64,000 nucleotides of DNA, taken from Tardiphaga alba (GTDB lineage: Bacteria; Pseudomonadota; Alphaproteobacteria; Rhizobiales; Xanthobacteraceae). Below the pieces are notes generated by a model, which saw nothing but the letters and a program-made list of their open reading frames with translations, searched no databases and was not told where the DNA came from. Made by a program: the position numbers and the translations under genes. Where the stretch lies: the NCBI RefSeq assembly GCF_018279705.1, contig NZ_CP036498.1:5349001-5413000 (forward strand). Direction: 5' to 3'. Positions 55,417-63,961 of this stretch are shown in pieces (within the stretch, counting starts at the first letter, position 1; each line of letters begins with the position of its first letter).

Positions 55417-55767
55417 TCAGCTTAGTGGAATCGCTTTTCTAAAGAGCATTCGAAGCACGACGGACGTTCCAACGCCCGCGACGCCGCCGGCGAGCTTCAC
55501 GAGCGCGTCTCGGACCTCGCCATGTCGATCCGGTGTCAGATGCTGCAATACCTCAAGTCCGATCGCGGCACCGCCAACGAACAACAGGACGAGCCAGATA
55601 TGCCGTGTATAGGCGAGCCCAAACAGCAGCCCGACCAATGCGAACGCGCCAAAACGTTCAAAGCTCACGCTCGCCAGATGAGGACGGAGACCGATCGGCG
55701 ACAAAGTCGCAGCGGCGATCGCTAGCAGCGTGATCCATGCGAGGACGGAGATGATTCGCGGGGGCAT
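55417..55767 (-). CDS. VanZ-like membrane protein
   Basis: 116 residues with about four hydrophobic segments (VLAWITLLAIAAATLSPIGL, FALVGLLFGLAYT, WLVLLFVGGAAIGLEVLQHL) and the VanZ-type ending with LTPDRHGEVRDALVKLAGGV. VanZ-like proteins are linked to glycopeptide (teicoplanin) tolerance in Gram-positives, but homologues here have no known role. Inner membrane. Confidence 0.85.
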   Translation of the reverse strand: MPPRIISVLAWITLLAIAAATLSPIGLRPHLASVSFERFGAFALVGLLFGLAYTRHIWLVLLFVGGAAIGLEVLQHLTPDRHGEVRDALVKLAGGVAGVGTSVVLRMLFRKAIPLS

Positions 55768-55925
55768 GCCGCCTCATACCCTATCTTGCGCGATCGCACG
55801 GAACTTGTTCGCCGCAACGGTTAATCAGCCGCAGGGTGAGGCCGGAAAACAACACCAAACAAAGAACTTACCGGTAACGATCAGGCTGCTCAGCAGACCG
55901 CCCGACACCCATTTTCGCGTAAAGC

Positions 55926-56002
55926 TGGCGATCCCGGGAAGACTCGAACTTCCGACCTACGGTTTAGGAAACCGTCGCTCTATCCGGCTGAGCTACGGGA
56001 CC
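55926..56002 (-). tRNA. tRNA-Arg (CCT anticodon)
   Basis: 77 nt including an encoded CCA. Acceptor arms GGTCCCG and CGGGATC pair over seven positions (one G-U). The D arm reads GCTCAGCCGGATAGAGC. The anticodon stem ACGGT/ACCGT closes the loop TTCCTAA, so the anticodon is CCT, reading AGG. The T arm has GTTCGAGTC. It is on the minus strand, with the VanZ-like gene downstream. Confidence 0.95.
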
Positions 56003-56425
56003 AGCTCCGGCAGTCCATATCAGGGTAAGTCACAGCCGTCACTCGCCTTGTCACCGTCATATTGGAACGAGAGTTCAAGCAGGGACGACTGGCCGGCGAG
56101 AATGACAGATTTGCACAACATGCCATGGGCCAGGCCCCCGGAAGCCTAAGTGCCATGGCCAGAAGGCGTTGCGGGCATCGGCCGCTCCAGTGCTCTTCTC
56201 CAAACCTCGTACTGGCACATTGTGGGCTAGCATCATCGCGCGGGCCAACGCGCCGTCCACAATCTGATTGACTCATCAACGAAGCGAATACTTAGGAAGA
56301 TCAGCGACTTCGGAAATCTTCCAGCCAATTGCTTTGTGTCTAAAAAGGGGGAGAAATGCGTCAGGCGCGGTTGTAAAATCGGACGCATCGGGCAACTATC
56401 GCTCTGCTTCGACCACGGGGCACAC
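56003..56425. other. Region between the tRNA and the next secreted protein gene
   Basis: About 420 bases. No convincing gene and no obvious repeat beyond a GCCATGG pair around 56123 and 56153. The segment at 56336-56425 is in frame with the next gene (GTG at 56336) but is probably leader sequence. Confidence 0.45.
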
Positions 56426-57076
56426 GTGATCAGGTCCGGACAACCAAGACTGCTACATCTAACTCTGACAGCGATCGCATCGCTGGCCATATTCGCAATG
56501 GCCAGTGGTTATGCGCATGCGCAGTGGTGGACCGCCGCTCCCGCCGATTACGAAGACTGCGCCGAGCGCGTCGAGAAATCATCTCTCGCCAATGAGCCGA
56601 AGGCAATCGCGCTATCGAATTGCGAGAGCCAGTTCGCAGGCCGACGCAAGCGCGGCGGCGGATACAGCTATTACGATTTCATGCAGAATCGCAGCTTCGA
56701 TATCGCCGGGCCCAATCCCACGGCGGCCGAGCAAAAGGCTATCGACGAGCAATATGCGGCCTATCTCGACAGTCACCGCCGCAGCATCATTCTCGCGGCC
56801 TTTGCCAAGAAACAAAGCGAGGCACAGCAGCCTGCTAATCTCGATACGGACTTCCGCGAAGCCTCGGCCCCACCAGCGGATGTGAAGCCTGTTGTGCTTC
56901 CGCGTGCGCGCCCCAAGCAACGCGTCGCCAAAGGACCTGACTGCGCCACGGAGCCTTTGGCGTGTGGATGGGCGAAACTGTCGTCCGGCCTGAAGGACAT
57001 CAAAGACGCCTTGTTCAGCACCGGCCCCCCAAGACCAAACGCACCTGATAGCGACCTGGCTCACGTCAGTCGGTAA
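56426..57076 (+). CDS. Secreted protein of unknown function
   Basis: 216 residues from a GTG at 56426. Signal peptide with LLHLTLTAIASLAIFAMASG and cleavage near AHA/QW. The mature part has WWTAAPADYEDCAERVEKSS, QSEAQQPANLDTDFREASAP, a Pro-rich stretch and PDCATEPLACGWAKLSS. A GTG at 56336 would give a longer form, but the extra residues would put the signal peptide internal. Its last 11 bases overlap the convergent CAP-domain gene. No family recognised. Confidence 0.75.
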   Translation: MIRSGQPRLLHLTLTAIASLAIFAMASGYAHAQWWTAAPADYEDCAERVEKSSLANEPKAIALSNCESQFAGRRKRGGGYSYYDFMQNRSFDIAGPNPTAAEQKAIDEQYAAYLDSHRRSIILAAFAKKQSEAQQPANLDTDFREASAPPADVKPVVLPRARPKQRVAKGPDCATEPLACGWAKLSSGLKDIKDALFSTGPPRPNAPDSDLAHVSR

Positions 57077-57503
57077 TCACCATCGCCCAAAACATCCGAT
57101 AAGGTGACTTCGCGTTGGCGACCGAAGCAACGCCTACCTTGCGAGCACCTGGCATGAGCAGGTTAGCGCGATGGCCGGGGCTTTCCTCCCATTGCTTCAG
57201 CGTTTCCGAGAAAGTGAGAAATCCCGCTGCGACGTTTTCAGCAGCCTTGGACTTTTTCAGCTTGGCCACGCGAACCGAGAATGCGCCGCCGACGTCATGG
57301 CTCACTTTGCCACTGGCCGACATCGCCTGCGCCTGAGCCCGCGCAACCTCATTCAACCGGCCATCGATTGTGACCGTGGAAAGTTTGTGTGCCTTGCGAA
57401 AGGCCGAGATCTTGGCAGCATAGTCCTCAGCGCAGGCCAATCTGACAGGCCCGAAAGCTAGAGCGACAGCAAGCATCAACAGCGTGAGGCACCGGCGCGT
57501 CAT
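57066..57503 (-). CDS. CAP-domain (SCP/PR-1-like) secreted protein
   Basis: 145 residues. Signal peptide MTRRCLTLLMLAVALAFGPV (cleavage near ACAED). The CAP fold shows LNEVARAQAQAMSASGKVSH, AAENVAAGFLTFSETLKQWE, ESPGHRANLLMPGARKVGVA and MFWAMVI. CAP proteins are secreted, with varied functions. Its start overlaps the preceding small gene by four bases (ATGA). Confidence 0.9.
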   Translation of the reverse strand: MTRRCLTLLMLAVALAFGPVRLACAEDYAAKISAFRKAHKLSTVTIDGRLNEVARAQAQAMSASGKVSHDVGGAFSVRVAKLKKSKAAENVAAGFLTFSETLKQWEESPGHRANLLMPGARKVGVASVANAKSPYRMFWAMVITD

Positions 57504-57712
57504 TTGGACGTCCGCTTGCGAACGACAGGCCTGTGGGGTCTCGACGGCTTGCTGATCTCGGCTGGCGGCCGTGCCTGGGCTGCCCGTCTCTGCTCAGCGA
57601 GACGCGCCTCATAGCCGGGCGACGGAGTAACCGTTGGCGGAACGGCTTTGGCGGGGACGATCATCACAGGGCTGAAAGCCGTCACGATGACAACCAATGA
57701 CGCGATACGCAT
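57500..57712 (-). CDS. Small secreted basic protein of unknown function
   Basis: 70 residues. Signal peptide MRIASLVVIVTAFSPVMIVP followed by a short Pro/Arg-rich mature part (AEQRRAAQARPPAEISKPSR, then PHRPVVRKRTSK). It overlaps the CAP-domain gene start by four bases, so the two are coupled. No family recognised. No obvious Shine-Dalgarno sequence. Confidence 0.65.
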   Translation of the reverse strand: MRIASLVVIVTAFSPVMIVPAKAVPPTVTPSPGYEARLAEQRRAAQARPPAEISKPSRPHRPVVRKRTSK

Positions 57713-57749
57713 CCGGAATCCTCCCTACGAGTTAAAGCCATATAGCCCA

Positions 57750-57784
57750 ACAAAAAAGCCTGAAGCGCGAACGCGCTTCAGGCT
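57750..57784 (-). terminator. Rho-independent terminator of the histone-like gene
   Basis: AGCCTGAAGCGCG and CGCGCTTCAGGCT form a perfect 13-bp stem with a two-base loop. On the minus strand the second arm is followed by a run of T (AAAAAA at 57752-57757 on the plus strand). It lies 20 bases beyond the stop of the 95-residue gene. Confidence 0.9.
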
Positions 57785-57804
57785 CGTTTGTTCAAAGTCG
57801 GGTG

Positions 57805-58092
57805 TTACTTCTTGGCCTTCTTCGCCTTAGCAGTCTTGGCTGTCTTGGCCTTCTTCACCGTCTTGGCGACCTTGGTGGCCTTCGCGGCAACAACCTTCTT
57901 GGCCTTGCGGCGGCGATGTCCGAGCGGAATGCCAAGCTTGATGGCCTTCTGACGCAGCGAGCCGCCGGTACGCTTCATTTCCTTGGCGATCTTCTCGAGC
58001 GGCGTCTGGGCCTTCGAATGTGCGCGGAGGACCTTCTCGTCTTCCTTGGTGTATTCACGACGCACGAGTTTCTTTTTTGCTTTCTTGGCCAT
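57805..58092 (-). CDS. Histone H1-like DNA-binding protein with a helix-turn-helix head
   Basis: 95 residues. Residues 1-60 have REYTKEDEKVLRAHSKAQTP then LEKIAKEMKRTGGSLRQKAI and KLGIPLGHRR, resembling a SANT/Myb-like helix-turn-helix. Residues 61-95 are a Lys/Ala-rich tail of KAKKVVAAKATKVAKTVKKA and similar, like histone H1 and bacterial HC2/AlgP-type tails. The fusion suggests a nucleoid protein with a DNA-reading head. DNA is low-complexity in the tail. It ends with a strong terminator. Confidence 0.8.
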   Translation of the reverse strand: MAKKAKKKLVRREYTKEDEKVLRAHSKAQTPLEKIAKEMKRTGGSLRQKAIKLGIPLGHRRRKAKKVVAAKATKVAKTVKKAKTAKTAKAKKAKK

Positions 58093-58553
58093 TGTAACTC
58101 CGATTTGTAGTTGAATAATTCAGCCGGCACACGCTTTGCCGGTGATTATGAATAAGGATCGAACGTCAGATTAGGCGCGCTTGGCGCAAACCATCGTCAA
58201 ATCACGAGGCTATCTATACTAGAGAACTCGTAAATGACATAGCCCACGATACCACAACACGATGTGCAGTATTGAACTTCACAACCGTACTTGATCCAAC
58301 TCACTGACAAGCACGCCTGAAGCTAACTCACGCATGACTCACAAAGACGTATTTACATCTCGTTTACGTCACTGAGGCGAAAGTAGTTTCACTCATGAGA
58401 GAACGACGAGGGACGACAAGCCTCATCGAAGCACGATATTACCGCTACAAGTAGCAAGAACGCGCGTTCTATTCATTTGCTACAAGTTTCTGCGAACACG
58501 GATCGGCGAAACGAACAAATGTAGCGGCACGTGCGCAACGCGCGGCATGGAAG
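58093..58553. other. AT-richer intergenic region upstream of the histone-like gene
   Basis: 461 bases, noticeably AT-richer than the flanks. It holds the leader of the histone-like gene, including a CACCGGC/GCCGG-type hairpin near 58122-58145, and the end of the frameshifted reductase gene. No coding frame of note. The promoter is not located. Confidence 0.5.
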
Positions 58554-59554
58554 CTAGGCGAGACCGCGCACCTGCTGCGCCGAAAGCCCTGGCGAACCGC
58601 TATTTGAGGCTTCGGCTTCCTTGATCAGCAACATCACTCGGCGGCACAGGGGCGTCGGAATCTGGTAGCGCGTCGCAAGTTCGACGACGATACCTTGCAG
58701 ATAGTCGATCTCGGTCGTCCGCCGACGCTCCAGGTCTTCCCACATGGATGAGCGCGCATTGGCATCTATTTTCATCACATACTTCAACAGCACGGCGAAC
58801 AGGCCATCAGGTAATCGAAGCAAACGCGGCGTCCATTCTGCCGGAATGGACGTGGTCGATACCGGCCTGATACCGGCTGCACGCATCACCGCGAGCCCTT
58901 CCGCCATCTGATCGGCATACAGACGTCGCCACGCACGCTGCTGCAATTGGGTGTGTAGCGGCAGATTCGATAGAGCATTCAGCGCATTGCTGAGGTTGAG
59001 TAGCAATTTCCCCCATTGAACCCCGACAATGTCGTCAGTTGCCGTGATCGATAGCCCTGGCACGGCAAAGTGGGACGCCGTGTCGGCCGCATCGCGCTCG
59101 ACGACCAGGGCGCCCGACGTCGCGCGATGCACGATACCGTCGGAGTGCGTGACCACATTGAACGGCACCATGCCGCCCAGGATTTGACGACCTGGCAACA
59201 TCTCCCGCAGCAATGCGACGTTGCCGACTCCGTTTTGCAGACTGACGATCACGGCATCATCAGCGGCATGGTCCTTGATCAGGTTCGCCATCGCAGCGGT
59301 GTCGCCACTTTTGACGGCAACAACAATGATTCCAGCCTGCGCCATCACCGCAGGATTATCCGAGGCCACAATGCGTTCGGGGGCACCAGCCATTGGCCAC
59401 CGTCGAAGCTCGTCAGCCGCAGCCCGTTTGCCGCGATGCTCTCACAAACACGCGGGCGAGCTAGCAGCGAGGTCTCTCGCCCTGATGCGGCCAGTAAGCC
59501 GCCGACAAAGCAACCGATGCTGCCAGCGCCGGCAATACAGATTGGGCGTTGCAT
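58554..59554 (-). pseudogene. 2-dehydropantoate 2-reductase-like gene, frameshifted
   Basis: The N-terminal part MQRPICIAGAGSIGCFVGGL (with the GxGxxG nucleotide loop) reads to GGQWLVPP, then leaves frame and stops (ALWPRIILR). The other frame continues from ERIVASDNPAVMAQAGIIVV with family features (SLQNGVGNVALLREMLPGRQ, PLCRRVMLLIKEAEASNSGS) to a stop at 58554. One missing base in the G-run at 59379-59383 would rejoin them as WLVPPERIVASDN, giving a 333-residue ketopantoate reductase-like protein, whose reaction would be NADPH reduction of ketopantoate. The rest is uncorrupted, so a very recent break or a homopolymer base-call error are both possible. Confidence 0.85.
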
Positions 59555-59621
59555 ATCCACGTCAGCTCCCATTCATGTTGCGTCCCTTACTAGCAAAAAT
59601 GACGCCGCACTGCATACCGAT

Positions 59622-59646
59622 GGAACCGGCGCGACTTGTCGGCGTC
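59622..59646 (+). promoter_or_regulatory. Candidate EcfG-type (general stress sigma) promoter
   Basis: GGAAC at 59622-59626 and CGTC at 59643-59646 are separated by 16 bases, close to the alphaproteobacterial EcfG consensus (GGAAC, 16-17 bases, CGTT). It is 49 bases before the start of a yidB-like gene and a glsB-like gene, both of families linked to stress. The -10 has one mismatch. Confidence 0.5.
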
Positions 59647-59694
59647 ATACCGCGCAGCTATCTTTTCGATGGGCTGGCAGGACAGGAGACGACA

Positions 59695-60327
59695 ATGGGT
59701 TTGCTCGACATTCTGAATGGCATGGCCAATGGTCCGCGCGGCCCCAGCGATCCCAATGACAAGAGCGGCGGCATGTCGCCGATCACCATGGCGATCCTCG
59801 CGCTGCTTGCCTACAAGGGCTACAAACACATCACCGGCGGCCAGCAAGAACCGGCGCCGCAGGGTCTTCCGCAGCAGACCCCTGCCCCCACGCAAGTCAA
59901 TGCAGATGCCGGAGGTGGTCTCGGTGGCCTGCTGGGTGGGCTCTTCGGCGGCAATAGCGGCGGCGCACCCGCTGGCGGCGGACTGGGTGACCTTTTGCGC
60001 GGTCCGCTCGGTGGAATCCTCGGCGGCGCGGCTGCCGGCAGCGTGCTGAGCGGCGGCCTCGGCGATCTCGTCAAGCGCCTGCAGGAAAACGGCCACGGCG
60101 ACGCCGCAGACTCCTGGGTGCAATCCGGGCCGAACAAGCAGATCACCCCCGGCGACCTCGGCGCGGCGCTCGGTGCCGACGATATCGCCCAACTGACCTC
60201 CCGCACCGGCATGTCGCGAGAGCAATTGCTGTCGGAGCTGAGCAACGAGCTACCCGGCGCAGTCGATGAGTTTACGCCGCATGGCCGGCTGCCGACCGAC
60301 GACGAAGCGTCGTCGCGTTGGGTCTAG
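59695..60327 (+). CDS. YidB-family (DUF937) protein
   Basis: 210 residues. The start MGLLDILNGMANGPRGPSD and the C-terminal KQITPGDLGAALGADDIAQL then TSRTGMSREQLLSELSNELP are DUF937/YidB features. The middle is a Gly-rich segment (GGGLGGLLGGLFGGNSGGAP). Good ribosome site (AGGAG). The function is unknown. It is followed by the glsB-like gene 21 bp later and may share the upstream EcfG-like promoter. Confidence 0.88.
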   Translation: MGLLDILNGMANGPRGPSDPNDKSGGMSPITMAILALLAYKGYKHITGGQQEPAPQGLPQQTPAPTQVNADAGGGLGGLLGGLFGGNSGGAPAGGGLGDLLRGPLGGILGGAAAGSVLSGGLGDLVKRLQENGHGDAADSWVQSGPNKQITPGDLGAALGADDIAQLTSRTGMSREQLLSELSNELPGAVDEFTPHGRLPTDDEASSRWV

Positions 60328-60348
60328 ATATTACAGAGGGGAATTGCG

Positions 60349-60618
60349 ATGCTTTGGATCATTCTCGTCGGCTTCGTCGCAGGCATTCTTGCACGCATCA
60401 TCTCACCGGGCCCGAACAATCCATCGGGCTTTATCCTGACAACCGTACTCGGCATCGCCGGCGCGTTTCTGGCCACCTTCATTGGCCAGCAGATCGGTCA
60501 TTACGGCCCGAACCAGGGCGCCGGCTTCATCACCGCCACTATCGGTGCGCTGGTGGTGTTGTTCATCTGGAACAGGCTTGTCGCCCGCGGATCGATCCCG
60601 GATCCAGGCCGGCGCTGA
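60349..60618 (+). CDS. GlsB/YeaQ/YmgE-family stress membrane protein
   Basis: 89 residues, transglycosylase-associated family. Segments MLWIILVGFVAGILARIISP, TTVLGIAGAFLATFIGQQIG and FITATIGALVVLFIWNRLVA are three membrane helices of the family. It is a small inner-membrane protein, usually induced by stress. Ribosome site GAGGGGAATT precedes ATG. A terminator follows. Confidence 0.92.
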   Translation: MLWIILVGFVAGILARIISPGPNNPSGFILTTVLGIAGAFLATFIGQQIGHYGPNQGAGFITATIGALVVLFIWNRLVARGSIPDPGRR

Positions 60619-60630
60619 GCACCAAACGGC

Positions 60631-60667
60631 AAAAGCCCCGGCCGCATCGACCGGGGCTTTTTTGTTA
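60631..60667. terminator. Bidirectional Rho-independent terminator between glsB and the SDR gene
   Basis: AAAAGCCCCGG and CCGGGGCTTTT form a perfect 11-bp stem around a 9-base loop. The plus strand has TTTTTTTG after the stem, and the minus strand has TTTT too. It serves the convergent genes on both sides. Confidence 0.9.
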
Positions 60668-61459
60668 CGCGCGCACCGAGAGCAGATGCATGCCGGCATC
60701 CATGCGCACCAACTCGCCGGTCATGTGGCCGGACGGCGGCGTCGCAAGGAAGCAGATGAGCTGCGCGATGTCTTCCGCCGTCGAAGCCGCATGCAGCGGC
60801 ACCCGCGCGATCACGGCCTCACGCACCTTTGTCGCTGCATCGGCGCCGCGCCCCTTGGTGAACCAGGGTGTATCGATATAACCGGGGCAGACGGTATTGA
60901 CGCGGATCGCCGGCGCCAGGGCACGGGCCAGCGACAGCGTGATGGAATTGAGCGCCCCCTTGCTCGCCGCATAAGCGACCGACGAACCGGCGCCGGACAG
61001 CCCCGCCATCGACGAGACGTTCACCACGGCCGCCGCACGACCCGACGCCTTGGCACTGGCTTCGAGCAGCGAGCGCGCTGCGCGCACCATCTGATAGGGC
61101 CCGATGGTGTTGATGCCGTAGATCCACTGGAAGTCTTCGGCCGACAACCCATCGAGGTCGTCATGCGCCACATGCTTGGTCACGCCGGCATTGTTCACCA
61201 GCGCATCGATGCGGCCCCATTTCGCAGCAGCGGCGACGATCTTCTTGCAGTCCTCGTCCTTTGAGACATCGCCCTGCACGACCACGACTTCAGCCGCGCC
61301 AAGCTGACGGCACTGTTCGGCTGTTGCTTCTGCCTCTTTCGCACTCGACGAATAGTTGATGACCAGACGCGCCCCGTCCTTGGCAAGGATGGCCGCCGTC
61401 GCGGCGCCGAGCCCCGACGCCGATCCCGTGATCACCGCGCACAAACCATCCTTCGACAT
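60665..61459 (-). CDS. SDR-family oxidoreductase
   Basis: 264 residues. The nucleotide loop GSASGLGAATAAILAKDGAR, NNAG (LVNNAGVTKH) and the catalytic Ser with YAASK (SSVAYAASKGALNSITLSLA) are the classical SDR pattern; the end GHMTGELVRMDAGMHL is also typical. It would oxidise or reduce an alcohol or ketone (for example a 3-hydroxyacyl group). The start at 61459 was chosen because GAGGAA lies at the right distance; an ATG at 61465 is the alternative. It is divergent from the acyl-CoA dehydrogenase genes. Confidence 0.93.
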   Translation of the reverse strand: MSKDGLCAVITGSASGLGAATAAILAKDGARLVINYSSSAKEAEATAEQCRQLGAAEVVVVQGDVSKDEDCKKIVAAAAKWGRIDALVNNAGVTKHVAHDDLDGLSAEDFQWIYGINTIGPYQMVRAARSLLEASAKASGRAAAVVNVSSMAGLSGAGSSVAYAASKGALNSITLSLARALAPAIRVNTVCPGYIDTPWFTKGRGADAATKVREAVIARVPLHAASTAEDIAQLICFLATPPSGHMTGELVRMDAGMHLLSVRA

Positions 61460-61677
61460 CCGCATTTCCTCTGTTTCTATTGTTCAGGCCGAATGATCTA
61501 ACACGGCAACTTCGCGCTGGTATACAACCGCCACTATTCGCTACGCGGAATAAGCGCGCTTCATGCCGCCACTGCAGACCACAATGCAGGTGCGCCGCTT
61601 GCATCATGCCGGCTTTTCCGCATCATGCCCGCAACAATACTGGCAGCACCCCATGCCCGGCATCCCTGCCGAATGAG

Positions 61678-62754
61678 ATGCGCTATCAGACGGGGAACGC
61701 CTTGACCGAGACAGACAATATCGTTGCCGAAACCGCCGAACGCATTTTCGCGGATCTTGCGGACGCGCAAACCATCAATCACGACAAGCAAGGCAGCTGG
61801 AAAGCACCACTCTGGCAGGCGCTCGCCGAAAACGGCCTTGCGCTCTCCTGGGTGCCGGAGGACTGTGACGGCTCCGGCACCAGCATGGCCGAAGGATTCA
61901 GCGTGCTCAGCGTCGCCGGCCGCGCCGGTGTCAGCGTTCCACTCGCCGAAACCATGCTTGCCGGCTGGCTGCTTGCGCAAGGCAAGATCAAGTCGCCTGC
62001 CGGGATGATGACCGTGGCGCCGGCCAATACGCGCGACCGTCTCACGCTCAATGGCGACGGCACGATCTCCGGCCGCGCCCGCGGGATCCCTTTCGCCAGG
62101 GAAGCAAAACACATCGCCGTCGTGGCCGGCAGCTCGATCGCATTGATCGATGCCAGCGCCTGCAAAATCGACGCGGGCCTCAGCCTCGCCGGCGATCATT
62201 CCGACACCGTTCATCTCGACAAAGTAAAGCCGACCGCAATCGCCAAGGCGCCCGCCGGTATCGATGAGAAAGCCCTGCTGTTGATGGGCGCCCTCGCCCG
62301 CAGCCTGCAGATCGCCGGCGCGCTGGAAACGATGCTCAGCATCAGCGTGCAATATTCCGGCGAACGCGTCGCCTTCGAGAAGAAGATCTCGAAATTCCAG
62401 GCCGTGCAGCACAATCTCGCAAAGCTCGCCGGCGAAACATCGGCGGCGCTCGCGGCCGCCAGCTCGGCGGCCGATGCATTCTCGCACGGCGCACCGATCG
62501 ACGATGCGCTGTTCCTCGAAGCTGCCGCGGCAAAAATCCGTTGCTCGGAAGCCGCCGAAAAAGGCGCTGCCATCGCCCATCAGGTGCATGGCGCCATCGG
62601 CTTCACCCAGGAGCACATCCTGCACCGCTACACGCTGCGTGCCCTCGCCTGGCGCGACGATTTCGGCAGCGAGAGCTACTGGGCTGTCGAGCTCGGCAAA
62701 CTGGTCGCCAATCTTGGCGCCGATGAGCTGTGGCCCCTGGTCGCATCGCGCTAA
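61678..62754 (+). CDS. Acyl-CoA dehydrogenase family protein
   Basis: 358 residues. The N-terminal ETAERIFADLADAQTINHDK and WVPEDCDGSGTSMAEGFSVL, then VHGAIGFTQEHILHRYTLRA near the C-terminus, belong to the FAD acyl-CoA dehydrogenase family, shorter and with a divergent middle. These often work as partners of a second, standard ACAD, which lies next. An alternative TTG start at 61702 (LTETDN) has GGGGAACGCC upstream and fits the family better. The flavin-binding segment is degenerate, so it may be a non-catalytic subunit. Confidence 0.88.
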   Translation: MRYQTGNALTETDNIVAETAERIFADLADAQTINHDKQGSWKAPLWQALAENGLALSWVPEDCDGSGTSMAEGFSVLSVAGRAGVSVPLAETMLAGWLLAQGKIKSPAGMMTVAPANTRDRLTLNGDGTISGRARGIPFAREAKHIAVVAGSSIALIDASACKIDAGLSLAGDHSDTVHLDKVKPTAIAKAPAGIDEKALLLMGALARSLQIAGALETMLSISVQYSGERVAFEKKISKFQAVQHNLAKLAGETSAALAAASSAADAFSHGAPIDDALFLEAAAAKIRCSEAAEKGAAIAHQVHGAIGFTQEHILHRYTLRALAWRDDFGSESYWAVELGKLVANLGADELWPLVASR

Positions 62755-62775
62755 CGATAAGAAACGAGAACCGAC

Positions 62776-63936
62776 ATGACCGCAGCCCTTCGTTTCGACC
62801 CGATCCGCCTGCCGCCCGAATGCGAGCAGCTCCGCAAGGAAGTCCGCGCTTTCCTCGCTGACGAAATTGCCGCCGGCACTTTCGATCCGCATCGCCCGGT
62901 GCAGGAAGACGCCGATAACCGCGAATTCTCCCGCCGCGTCGGCGAGAAGGGCTGGCTCGGCATGACCTGGCCCAAGAAGTATGGCGGCCACGAACGCAGC
63001 TTCCTGGAACGCTATGTGGTCACCGAGGAAATGCGCGTTGCCAATGCGCCGGTGCGCCGCTTCTTCGTCGCCGACCGCCAGAGCGGCCCGGTGTTGCTGA
63101 AATATGCGCCCGAGCACATCAAGATGGACATCCTGCCACGCATCTGCCGCGGCGAGATCTGCTTCTCCATCGGCATGAGCGAGCCGAATTCCGGCTCCGA
63201 CCTGTTCGCCGCCAAGACCAAGGCCACCAAGACCGACGGCGGCTTCCTGATCAATGGCAGCAAGATCTGGACGACATCGGCGCATATCGCCGATTACATG
63301 ATCGCGATCTTCCGCACCTCGCCGCCGACCAAGGAAAACCGCCGCCACGGCCTCACCCAGTTCCTGGTCAACATGAAGACCCCGGGCATCAAGGTGAATC
63401 CGATCGACCAGATCACCGGCCAGCAGGAATTCAATGAAGTCGTCTTCACCGACGCCTTCATTCCCGACGATCACATGCTCGGCGAGATCGACGGCGCCTG
63501 GAAACAGGCCACCTCCGAACTCGCTTACGAGCGCTCCGGCCCCGAACGTTTCCTCGAGACCTATTACACGCTGACGGAACTGGTTCGCGCTGTCGGCCCC
63601 GAACCGGATACGCGCAGCGCCGAAGGCATTGGTCGTCTGGTGGCGCAGCTGCACACCATGCGCCGCATGTCGGTGTCGGTGGCCGGCATGCTGCAGGCCG
63701 GCAAGGAGCCGGTAGTGGAAGCCTCCATCGTCAAGGATATCGGTACGGTCTGGGAGCAGCAGCTCCCGCATCGCGTCCGTGAACTCGCCGCTTTCGTCGA
63801 CGACAATGCATCGAACCACGCCACGCTCGACGAGATGCTCGATTTTGCCATCAAGACGGCGCCAAAACTCACCATCCAGGGCGGCACCACCGAAGTGCTG
63901 CGCGGCATCATCGCGCGCGGTCTTGGCCTGCGCTGA
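62776..63936 (+). CDS. Acyl-CoA dehydrogenase
   Basis: 386 residues, full length. FAD-binding ICFSIGMSEPNSGSDLFAAK and NGSKIWTTSAHIADYMI, the substrate region DQITGQQEFNEVVFTDAFIP, and the C-terminal QGGTTEVLRGIIARGLGLR are intact. It introduces a trans-2,3 double bond in an acyl-CoA and passes electrons to ETF. It follows the shorter ACAD by 21 bp, so a heteromeric enzyme is likely, as in steroid or branched acyl-CoA catabolism. Substrate not determined. Confidence 0.95.
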   Translation: MTAALRFDPIRLPPECEQLRKEVRAFLADEIAAGTFDPHRPVQEDADNREFSRRVGEKGWLGMTWPKKYGGHERSFLERYVVTEEMRVANAPVRRFFVADRQSGPVLLKYAPEHIKMDILPRICRGEICFSIGMSEPNSGSDLFAAKTKATKTDGGFLINGSKIWTTSAHIADYMIAIFRTSPPTKENRRHGLTQFLVNMKTPGIKVNPIDQITGQQEFNEVVFTDAFIPDDHMLGEIDGAWKQATSELAYERSGPERFLETYYTLTELVRAVGPEPDTRSAEGIGRLVAQLHTMRRMSVSVAGMLQAGKEPVVEASIVKDIGTVWEQQLPHRVRELAAFVDDNASNHATLDEMLDFAIKTAPKLTIQGGTTEVLRGIIARGLGLR

Positions 63937-63961
63937 TTACAAAGATTGAATTGAGGACATC

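Noticed and set aside
55926..56002. tRNA-Arg as a possible integration site for a mobile island
   Set aside because: No integrase and no copy of the tRNA 3' end were noticed within the window on either side.
61561..63819. Very long minus-strand open frame opposite the acyl-CoA dehydrogenases
   Set aside because: It is a high-GC antisense shadow without domains; the plus-strand genes have clear family motifs.
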